A stretch of DNA of 33,685 bases from a virus. Of the stretch, positions 23,502-29,425 are shown piece by piece. Positions within the stretch are counted from its first letter, which is position 1, and each line of letters opens with the position of its first letter. The position numbers and the translations under genes are program-made. The DNA lies in the IMG/VR virus record IMGVR_UViG_3300032084_000083, positions 1-33,685 of that record. One strand, 5' to 3'. The notes under the pieces are model-generated. The model saw only the letters and a list, made by a program, of their open reading frames with translations. It did not search any database and had not been told where the DNA came from.

Positions 23502-25421
23502 TTATGTTAGATCTACGATTTCACAAACATCACCTGAACAAGCCATCGTCTGCATGGCTACGGTGTTGTCTTCTTGTTCATACTCTGAAAGCTTTGACCA
23601 GTCAATAGCATCTGGCATACAGGACAACAGAGTTTCATAGTCATGCTTACCTACATCTTGGTATGGTGCCTGTTGATAAGTATGTTCGTTGAATGGAAGG
23701 AATGATACACCACTCATCTCATCAAAGTATTTGTACACAAAGGCACCCACCTCGAACCATTCATCCTTCTTGACATTGATAGTCACACTAGGTTTGTGTT
23801 CACACCAATGACGTTGATACATGAGCCACATCTCTAACTGTTCGATAGCAGTTAGATCAGTAGTAACTAAAGCACCCTTGGGAGACTTCACCGGGAAACT
23901 GAATACAACAGTCTGGTCTGGTTTAATGACACAAGGAGCACTTGGTACACCCTGATCCTTCATGAACTGTGTCAAGGGATCTTTAATGTCACCACGGACA
24001 GTACGGATATAATGGGGACTGTGGCGAGCATGTATGCCACTGGCACTATCCACCAACTGACTGACCGTCCCTGACGGTTTGACGCATGTAATAGCAGCAG
24101 CAACAGGTATACCAAGGCGGTCAGCCCATTCAGCATTAGTATCAACAGCCACGGAACGTAAGTGCTCAAGTGTCTTCTCCAAGCCTTTGTTCTTTGTTGT
24201 CATCAAGGGGTTGTCTGTTATCCCTGTGAGTGACACACCGAGCAGGCGTTCTGCTTCTGTGTTGGTAGTCCACACCTTTCGCAGATACGGAAACTTGGTG
24301 AAGGTTGATTGGATTGTTCCCAGAATAGTTGCCAGACGGACCTTACGTTCCAGATCTTCCACACTATCCGTAGCACGTACAACAACTTCCGTAAGATTAC
24401 AGAACTGATTAGGACGCAAGATGATTTCACTGCATGGGTTAGTCCCAAACTCATAGTCAGTATCCCGCCGCCCATTCTTTGCAGCTTGGACTTTACTTGC
24501 TTGACGATTGAATACGCCACGTTCACCACTCCCACTTTCTACTAAGGCCATCCACTCTCGCATGAATGAAACAGCATCTGGTTTTTCTGTGTAGCTCACA
24601 GAGTTATTAGCTAAGGCACGTTGAGGTTCATTCTCCCACCACTTGCCTGACTTAGCATGACGCATACGATCATCACTTAGGTTAGATAGACTGATCATTG
24701 CTGATCGACGTACACCACCTACAACAACAACCTCACCGATCTTACACATGATGTCATGGCATTCGATTGAAGATAGTTTACGTCCCTGTGCATCCTTGAA
24801 AGCCTTGACAACAAAGTTAAACAAGTCTATCAGAGGCGCAGGTCCAGAGGCCCGGCCACCGAATACTTTTAGCTTGGCACCTGCTGGACGAACACGAGTT
24901 GTGTCCCACTTAGCAATCTCACCACTGTACAGGAGTGCAATCAATTGACGGAGAGCCTTAGCCCAACCTTCCTTGCTATCCTTTACGACTATGACAGTCT
25001 CACTATCGAACAACGTAGGGATCTCTGGAAGCTTCTGAACGAACTGCCTCTCGACACTGAAGCCAACGCCAGTACCACACAACAAAATGAACATAGCCTC
25101 ATCGAAGGACTTAGGGTCATCTACGGGTAGGTAACTACAGTTGTAACCTGCTGTGTTGTCCCTCTCTAATGCTGGACCAGCAGTCATCATGGCTCGCATA
25201 GAGGGCATGACAGATAGATCTAGGATAGCTTGCTCTAGTTGATTGATGATGTCTGTAGTATCGTCTTGACCATCATACAACTTAGGGCAGACAACGTTCT
25301 CAATGTAACGGTTAACTGTCTCACCCCAATTCTCTCTACGTCCTTCGTCCTCAAGCCAACGAGCATAACGAGAAGTATGAATAAAAGATTGGTAGTCTGT
25401 TGGTAGGTAGTTATTCGTCAT
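23502..25421 (-). CDS. Adenosylcobalamin-dependent (class II) ribonucleoside triphosphate reductase
   Basis: A 639-residue monomeric-type class II RNR that makes dNTPs from NTPs. By comparison with the Lactobacillus leichmannii enzyme, the N-x-C-x-E site is N328, C330 (thiyl radical) and E332. The active-site disulfide pair is C95 (AGYNCSY) and C341 (NQFCNL). The C-terminal shuttle pair is C628 and C633 (ACSGDVC). It is about 100 residues shorter than the Lactobacillus protein (739). It needs vitamin B12 from the host and a host thioredoxin; no thioredoxin gene is visible here. The gene start overlaps the DUF1127 gene by 11 bases. This enzyme is the hallmark for which cobaviruses were named. 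Confidence 0.93.
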   Translation of the reverse strand: MTNNYLPTDYQSFIHTSRYARWLEDEGRRENWGETVNRYIENVVCPKLYDGQDDTTDIINQLEQAILDLSVMPSMRAMMTAGPALERDNTAGYNCSYLPVDDPKSFDEAMFILLCGTGVGFSVERQFVQKLPEIPTLFDSETVIVVKDSKEGWAKALRQLIALLYSGEIAKWDTTRVRPAGAKLKVFGGRASGPAPLIDLFNFVVKAFKDAQGRKLSSIECHDIMCKIGEVVVVGGVRRSAMISLSNLSDDRMRHAKSGKWWENEPQRALANNSVSYTEKPDAVSFMREWMALVESGSGERGVFNRQASKVQAAKNGRRDTDYEFGTNPCSEIILRPNQFCNLTEVVVRATDSVEDLERKVRLATILGTIQSTFTKFPYLRKVWTTNTEAERLLGVSLTGITDNPLMTTKNKGLEKTLEHLRSVAVDTNAEWADRLGIPVAAAITCVKPSGTVSQLVDSASGIHARHSPHYIRTVRGDIKDPLTQFMKDQGVPSAPCVIKPDQTVVFSFPVKSPKGALVTTDLTAIEQLEMWLMYQRHWCEHKPSVTINVKKDEWFEVGAFVYKYFDEMSGVSFLPFNEHTYQQAPYQDVGKHDYETLLSCMPDAIDWSKLSEYEQEDNTVAMQTMACSGDVCEIVDLT

Positions 25422-25605
25422 AAGTATTTCTTCCTCGTGCCCGCATTGTTAAGTCTTCTTCTAACCAAACTAATCTATCAATATCTGTCCTAGATATTCC
25501 AATGTCATTTAGTTCTTTGTCTGTCAGTTGGTTTAGTTGTTTGATTGTCTCACGGTGTTGTCGCCATGTACGTAGGTAATTCCAGTATCGCCAGATCCAT
25601 CTCAT
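25411..25605 (-). CDS. DUF1127 (YjiS-like) domain protein
   Basis: A 64-residue protein. Residues 22-48 (IKQLNQLTDKELNDIGISRT, then DIDRLVW) carry the DUF1127 signature 'L..L.D.EL.DIG..R.DI'. The N-terminus is aromatic and Arg-rich (MRWIWRYWNYLRTWRQHRE), like the usual amphipathic start of these proteins. DUF1127 proteins are abundant in alphaproteobacteria, where some act in RNA turnover and phosphate or carbon responses. Here it overlaps MazG (ATGA) and RNR, in the nucleotide-metabolism cluster. It may have been acquired from an alphaproteobacterial host. Confidence 0.78.
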   Translation of the reverse strand: MRWIWRYWNYLRTWRQHRETIKQLNQLTDKELNDIGISRTDIDRLVWLEEDLTMRARGRNTYDE

Positions 25606-25940
25606 CGTTTATCACCTGAACCTCGTAGTGTGCCACGTTCTACACGCCCGTCTAGTTTCTCCATGTTCAATTCCATAACAGACTTGAGTGTACCACCGTA
25701 GATATTAGCCAATGCTGTAGTGTAGAACAACACATCCCCTAGCTCGTGCAGCAGTTCTTCATTGCTGTAACGGGCCTTGTCACGTAACATCTTCTTGACT
25801 TTCTCTGCTACTTCCCCGGCTTCACCCACCAATCCAAGGGTGTTCTCAAAGATACGATCATTACCTTTGGTCATAATCTTACCTTCTACCCAATCAGAGT
25901 ACATGTCCAAGTATTCTTTATATTCTTTAAAGCTCATCAT
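25602..25940 (-). CDS. mazG: MazG-like nucleotide pyrophosphohydrolase
   Basis: A protein of about 112 residues of the all-alpha NTP-PPase superfamily. The metal-binding acidic motif is visible as 'GLVGEAGEVAEKVKKML' (ExxE) and 'ELLHELGDVLFYTTALA' (ExxD). It would hydrolyse (d)NTPs to monophosphates or clear modified nucleotides; an effect on ppGpp has been proposed for phage MazG. The frame is open 6 codons further, but the tandem ATGATG at 25940/25937 lies at the previous gene's stop with a purine-rich site 8 bases ahead, so I start there. It sits in the dNTP cluster ahead of RNR. Confidence 0.85.
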   Translation of the reverse strand: MMSFKEYKEYLDMYSDWVEGKIMTKGNDRIFENTLGLVGEAGEVAEKVKKMLRDKARYSNEELLHELGDVLFYTTALANIYGGTLKSVMELNMEKLDGRVERGTLRGSGDKR

Positions 25941-26122
25941 TCTTCCATCTCTTTCCAATATTGCATCTCTGCATCTGTGTTAAAGTAATCTTCAAAGCTT
26001 ATCATTCTTTCTTCTATTAAGAACTTAATGACAAACTCTTCGGTGATCTCGTTGTCTTCTAGTAGATAAGCTAATCCGTAGTTCTCTACCAATGCCCGTA
26101 ACTTACTCTCAAAATCAAACAT
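25937..26122 (-). CDS. Small acidic protein, unknown function
   Basis: A 61-residue acidic, helical protein (ALVENYGLAYLLEDNEITEE; FVIKFLIEERMISFEDYF). I recall related short 'LLE.N.I.EE.V...L...G.I...DYF' proteins in replication regions of marine phages. No function is known. Both ends overlap neighbouring genes (start overlaps the 66-residue gene by 8 bases, stop overlaps mazG), which supports a real coupled gene. Confidence 0.6.
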   Translation of the reverse strand: MFDFESKLRALVENYGLAYLLEDNEITEEFVIKFLIEERMISFEDYFNTDAEMQYWKEMEE

Positions 26123-26315
26123 CGAACTCTATCTCTATGGGATCTATTGTTGTAGAAAGTTTCTTGATGTCTTCGTAAGCTTCATCAAAACTTTCGTAGA
26201 TGATTTCCTCGTGTGCCGTATAGCCGTTAGGATATTCAACAAGACACAAATTATAGCACATTGTCTCTTCCATTTCAAATGGTCCTTCGACTATTCTATG
26301 TATCTTTAGTATCAT
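26115..26315 (-). CDS. Small acidic protein, unknown function
   Basis: A 66-residue alpha/beta protein: MILKIHRIVEGPFEMEETMC, 'YNLCLVEYPNGYTAHEEIIY' and an acidic end (PIEIEFDV). Its start overlaps the resolvase-like nuclease by 20 bases and its stop overlaps the next gene. Composition is acidic like its downstream neighbour. No family recognised. Confidence 0.55.
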   Translation of the reverse strand: MILKIHRIVEGPFEMEETMCYNLCLVEYPNGYTAHEEIIYESFDEAYEDIKKLSTTIDPIEIEFDV

Positions 26316-26649
26316 CGATCATCCCCATAAAGTATTCAAAGTCTATGACTGCCAGAGGTTTCTTTCTGTTTTCTTTTATAACCACTAGAGGCATTGCAGT
26401 TGTAGGACAATTACTTTGTGCTTGCTCCAAGTATCTAAATACTGCCATACTCTTTAGTGACTTACATTCAACACTGTAAGGAAACAAAAGTCTAGCCTTC
26501 TTTGACAGTTTTATATCCTCACCAGTCTCACCCATGATAGCAGAACGGATGTCAGTGTCAAGCTCTAATTCAGGGAAGGACTGCAAGATCCTATCCCTTA
26601 CTAGGTTCTGCAGCCTACGTCCCTTATCCTTTGCACTTCTAACTTTCAT
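26296..26649 (-). CDS. Resolvase-like PD-(D/E)XK nuclease (endonuclease I position)
   Basis: A 117-residue protein with basic start 'SAKDKGRRLQNLVRDRILQS', then 'MGETGEDIKLSKKARLLFPY' and 'SVECKSLKSMAVFRYLEQ'. D45 and E61-C-K63 form a plausible metal site, with E41/E44 nearby. The pattern suits T7 endonuclease I-like or other small phage resolvases, which cut branched replication intermediates and host DNA. SIO1-type phages carry an endonuclease I gene in this region. It overlaps the exonuclease gene by 11 bases. Exact family is uncertain. Confidence 0.65.
   Translation of the reverse strand: MKVRSAKDKGRRLQNLVRDRILQSFPELELDTDIRSAIMGETGEDIKLSKKARLLFPYSVECKSLKSMAVFRYLEQAQSNCPTTAMPLVVIKENRKKPLAVIDFEYFMGMIDDTKDT
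26534..26561 (-). promoter_or_regulatory. Candidate sigma70 promoter inside the resolvase-like gene
   Basis: Minus strand TTGACA (26561-26556), a 16-base spacer, TATCAT (26539-26534): 11 of 12 positions. It faces mazG, DUF1127 and RNR. It is in coding sequence, so it is only a candidate. Confidence 0.4.
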
Positions 26650-27496
26650 TCTTCACCTCGTACACTTGTGGTGTGTTGACAACATCCACCAGATGGAGAG
26701 GACCATTGGCATAGAGAAAGGTACGAACCTCAGGCCAGCATAGCTTACGGAACTCACAGTAACCACAGGCCACATCAAGGCGTGTATTGGGTGATGTCTT
26801 GCTTTGGGGTACAGGTGGGATACGTTCTTCTGGGATCTCCCCTTTGACCATAGCCTTAGCTGCTTCCATCTCTTCTTCTTTAGTCTTCAACTCTTCTTCG
26901 AAGTCATAGACATCTAAGCAGATGTGTCCGTTAACTTTATCGATAACAAGGAATGCACCTGCAGTTTTGTTAGTGACAAGGGGATCATCCTTACCTGCGT
27001 AGACATAGGAAGATAGCTGTGAGATGTAACCGAAGGGATCATCATCCCGAAGTGTGCCATCTTTAAACTTCTTGAAGGCGTATGGACTGGCTGACTTAAC
27101 ATCCACTGTCATACCGTCGATCACTGCGTCACGATGTCCTTTGATACCGTGTACATTTAGCTTGCCCTGTAGCCCCTTTACATCATGACCAGCAGCCATA
27201 GCTACCGTCAAGGCAAGCTCTTCAATCATGTCCCCGAAGAAGAACTTCAAGAGTGTGTTAGCACCCAGAGGCTCTGCTTCGGTAGACTTGTTGACCTTGT
27301 ACCAAAGCTTACGTCTACAGGCTGTACCGACAGAGGACAGGGAGAGGTATCCTCTGGGTTCCTGTGGTTTGCTAAACCTTTGGTTCGCAGTCAATGCAAT
27401 ACCATTACCAAGGAGACTGCCTGAGGTACCATCCCAGCCACCTTCACCCCGGATCACTTCATACATATCATCTACGAGTGTCGTTATCTGTTTCAT
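26639..27496 (-). CDS. PD-(D/E)XK exonuclease with Fe-S-type cysteines (Cas4/RecB-like)
   Basis: A 285-residue protein. The nuclease core is 'GHRDAVIDGMTVDVKSAS' (D123; D132-V-K134) followed by Q160-xxx-Y164 (ISQLSSY), the QxxxY helix of RecB-family nucleases. C60 (GTACRRKLWY) plus C244, C247 and C253 (CGYCEFRKLC) match the split Cys set that holds a 4Fe-4S cluster in Cas4 and AddB-like nucleases. There is no CRISPR context. It most likely does the work of the T7 gp6 exonuclease, degrading host DNA or recombining ends. The start overlaps the 60-residue gene by 29 bases. Confidence 0.82.
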   Translation of the reverse strand: MKQITTLVDDMYEVIRGEGGWDGTSGSLLGNGIALTANQRFSKPQEPRGYLSLSSVGTACRRKLWYKVNKSTEAEPLGANTLLKFFFGDMIEELALTVAMAAGHDVKGLQGKLNVHGIKGHRDAVIDGMTVDVKSASPYAFKKFKDGTLRDDDPFGYISQLSSYVYAGKDDPLVTNKTAGAFLVIDKVNGHICLDVYDFEEELKTKEEEMEAAKAMVKGEIPEERIPPVPQSKTSPNTRLDVACGYCEFRKLCWPEVRTFLYANGPLHLVDVVNTPQVYEVKNES

Positions 27497-27650
27497 CTAG
27501 TATTCCTAACTTCTTTGCTATGTTTATGATGTTCATTATAGACCAACCAGCTAACTCGTCAAGCTCTTCTTCAATGATGTAGAGTTTCCAAGCTAAGTAT
27601 AGGCTGATAACTAGATTGATAATTAGTATTGCATTTGTTGTATCTATCAT
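27468..27650 (-). CDS. Small single-TM protein
   Basis: A 60-residue protein. Residues about 6-25 (NAILIINLVISLYLAWKLYI) make a membrane helix, and the rest is acidic then basic (EEELDELAGW ... DETDNDTRR). Its start overlaps the preceding gene (ATGA) and its end overlaps the exonuclease gene. Function is unknown. One of several membrane microproteins in this arm. Confidence 0.55.
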   Translation of the reverse strand: MIDTTNAILIINLVISLYLAWKLYIIEEELDELAGWSIMNIINIAKKLGILDETDNDTRR

Positions 27651-27883
27651 TTGTTTTGCATATGCAATCTAAAGGCACCCTCTGGTGACTGAAGGGATGC
27701 CATAAGATCCATCATCTGTTGGTAGGACATGTAAATTATCTGATGTTCTTGCATAGCCTCATCGAATTGTCTGAGGTAGACAGTACCATCCTCTGCAATC
27801 ACCAACTCAACATCCTCAAACTTGTTGTTGTCATCTAGGGTTGTGACAACAGATGCATCAGATTCAAACTCTACAGTGTACAT
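27647..27883 (-). CDS. Small acidic protein, unknown function
   Basis: A 78-residue protein from MYTVEFESDASVVTTLDDNN; beta-rich first half (VELVIAEDGTVYLRQF), helical Met/Gln-rich second half (YMSYQQMMDLMASLQS). The frame is open 9 codons upstream, but the ATG at 27883 overlaps the previous stop (TGATG) with GAAGAG just ahead, so I start there. No family recognised. Confidence 0.55.
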   Translation of the reverse strand: MYTVEFESDASVVTTLDDNNKFEDVELVIAEDGTVYLRQFDEAMQEHQIIYMSYQQMMDLMASLQSPEGAFRLHMQNK

Positions 27884-28098
27884 CACTCTTCCTCTAAACA
27901 AAAGCCACACATATCATTCTGTGCAGGACCACCACAACTTAAACAGGTCTGCCACTTCTCACCTTCCAGCCCTCTCTTTACTAATGTCACAAAGCCTACG
28001 TCAAAGATAGCCATGAATGTCTCAGGGTCACACTCTACTTGTAATGTGGCACTACCATCCTCGTGTTCTTCTATATCTGTTACTTTTATCTCACTCAT
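27883..28098 (-). CDS. Small zinc-ribbon protein
   Basis: A 71-residue protein with an acidic beta N-terminal part (KVTDIEEHEDGSATLQVECD). The C-terminal treble-clef or ribbon is CLSCGGPAQNDMCGFC, i.e. CxxC-x8-CxxC, probably binding one zinc. The ATG at 28098 overlaps the ThyX stop (TAATG) with GGGAGA upstream; an in-frame ATG at 28125 lies inside thyX and is less likely. It could bind nucleic acid or a host protein. Confidence 0.6.
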   Translation of the reverse strand: MSEIKVTDIEEHEDGSATLQVECDPETFMAIFDVGFVTLVKRGLEGEKWQTCLSCGGPAQNDMCGFCLEEE

Positions 28099-28760
28099 TA
28101 TTGATTCTCCCTTAATGCTTTCCAACTTACAGGAAATAATTTAATCATCATTCGATCAATATCCCATGCTACCTCTGCTGTCTCTGCTTGTGTATCAGGC
28201 TTACATCGTAGGTTACACATATCAGCAAATGCATCTAGGCTACCTGACCAGTACCACTCAGTCATCATGCTCTGGGGTAGCACCATCCGGGCTTGCTCTG
28301 GACAGACACCATTCTCAAGTAATTCTTTATAGGAATCCAGACAAACTGTGTGGCAATCTTCAACCACTAAATCTGTATCCTCATCATACCACTCACCAGT
28401 ACTCCCTTGCTTCTTATCCTCACTACGCCCACGCCAAGATCTAGGTAAGTAAAACTCAGGCTCACTATCCACATACCTACGGCTAATCTCATTCCAACGT
28501 AGGAACTTATGCTTGACAAGTTGCCTAGCTACGAACACAGGTGCCTTAACGTGGAACGATGCAAAGGCATGTCCGAAGGGTGAGAGGTGCTTGTGTTTAG
28601 CTAGGTACTTGATCAACTTGACGTCCTTTGGTTGTAGCACCTTAGCCTCACCGTTATGCACCCTTGGCATGAAGTCAGACTTCTTACCGAAGGAAACTCG
28701 TGCACTGTTGACTACCGACAAGTCAGTACCCATGTGATCAATGTAAGATGCTACAATCAT
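28098..28760 (-). CDS. thyX: Flavin-dependent thymidylate synthase ThyX
   Basis: A 220-residue protein that makes dTMP from dUMP using FAD, NADPH and methylene-tetrahydrofolate. The signature RHR-x7-S region is present as K83-H84-K85 ... N90-E91-I-S93-R-R95-Y96: spacing is exact and N, E, S, R and Y are kept, but both Arg of RHR are Lys. 'EQARMVLPQSMMTEWYWSGS' and 'FADMCNLRCKPDTQAETAEV' are the later family blocks (usually AQxEIR at the end). The length is normal. It pairs with RNR in dNTP supply. The start is 2 bases after a 37-residue ORF. Confidence 0.9.
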   Translation of the reverse strand: MIVASYIDHMGTDLSVVNSARVSFGKKSDFMPRVHNGEAKVLQPKDVKLIKYLAKHKHLSPFGHAFASFHVKAPVFVARQLVKHKFLRWNEISRRYVDSEPEFYLPRSWRGRSEDKKQGSTGEWYDEDTDLVVEDCHTVCLDSYKELLENGVCPEQARMVLPQSMMTEWYWSGSLDAFADMCNLRCKPDTQAETAEVAWDIDRMMIKLFPVSWKALRENQ

Positions 28761-28762
28761 TT

Positions 28763-28876
28763 TTAGTCTTCCAATATCTGTTTAATTTTCTTCTTCAGTT
28801 GATGTGTCTCAATCAGGAATGCTACTGTCATCCCCAATACAAAGGCAGCAATTACATTCAGGATCATGCTTTCCAT
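28763..28876 (-). CDS. 37-residue membrane microprotein
   Basis: Reads MESMILNVIAAFVLGMTVAF, then LIETHQLKKKIKQILED: one membrane helix and a basic/acidic tail. The ATG overlaps the stop of the ssDNA-binding protein (TAATG), and the stop is 2 bases before thyX, so it fills the interval exactly. The layout resembles short inner-membrane phage proteins. Function is unknown. Confidence 0.5.
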   Translation of the reverse strand: MESMILNVIAAFVLGMTVAFLIETHQLKKKIKQILED

Positions 28877-29364
28877 TACCAACCCATCTCCTCTTCTTTC
28901 TCCTCATGCTTGATGTGCTCAAGGATCTTGACACCAGTCAGTGTGGTACGGCTGTACATTTTACCGTCCTGACCTTTGAAGGTGGTGATAAGGTTAGTCA
29001 CCTCTGCAGTAGATCCATTGCCGATCAGACCCATCTCTTCTGTCCAAGGATTACCATCAGCATCAGTTACCTTTGGTGCACCACCTGCTTGAGGTAAGAC
29101 AGAACCATCACGACGAGTGACCTTGTGCTTACGTTCAAACTTGATAGACAGTTGACCTTCCATCAGTCGTTTCTGGTTAGGCTTCTTCTGTGACCCTGTG
29201 GCCTGAAGCTTTGTGAACTCATCCTTAGATAATATCTGGTTCAATGTGTATGCACCTTCACATTCCACATAGGAACCTTCGTAACCATTCATGTCACGAT
29301 TGTTCTCAAAGATTCGTGCCCACTCGATGGTGCCTGTAGTTGTTACGTCTTGATATTTTGCCAT
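28876..29364 (-). CDS. Single-stranded DNA-binding protein (T7 gp2.5-like role)
   Basis: A 162-residue protein. The body is beta-rich with basic and aromatic residues (GQLSIKFERKHKVTRRDGSV). The C-terminus is a short acidic tail ending in an aromatic residue (HEEKEEEMGW), as in T7 gp2.5 and bacterial SSB, where the tail contacts polymerase and primase-helicase. It sits directly after the DNA polymerase gene. TAGGAG precedes the ATG. Sequence similarity to gp2.5 is not obvious by eye, so the call rests on tail, size and position. Confidence 0.65.
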   Translation of the reverse strand: MAKYQDVTTTGTIEWARIFENNRDMNGYEGSYVECEGAYTLNQILSKDEFTKLQATGSQKKPNQKRLMEGQLSIKFERKHKVTRRDGSVLPQAGGAPKVTDADGNPWTEEMGLIGNGSTAEVTNLITTFKGQDGKMYSRTTLTGVKILEHIKHEEKEEEMGW

Positions 29365-29396
29365 GCTAATCTCCTATGCTGGCGTTTCGTGATTCG

Positions 29397-29425
29397 TTTG
29401 TATCTTATATTCTAGTGTGTGTCAA
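29397..29425 (-). promoter_or_regulatory. Candidate sigma70 promoter between DNA polymerase and SSB genes
   Basis: Minus strand TTGACA (29425-29420), a 17-base spacer, TACAAA (29402-29397): perfect -35, 4/6 at -10. It lies at the polymerase stop and in the 47-base gap before the SSB gene, one of the few non-coding gaps of the arm, so start near 29390 would give a 25-base leader. Confidence 0.5.

Noticed and set aside
23218-23640. 140-codon plus-strand ORF across the nuclease-like gene and the RNR end
   Set aside because: Antisense to two supported genes and a microprotein; Ser/Phe/Cys-rich translation typical of a shadow frame.
26639-27496. Cas4 as a CRISPR adaptation gene
   Set aside because: No repeat-spacer array and no Cas1/Cas2 nearby; phage Cas4/RecB-like exonucleases are common in replication modules.
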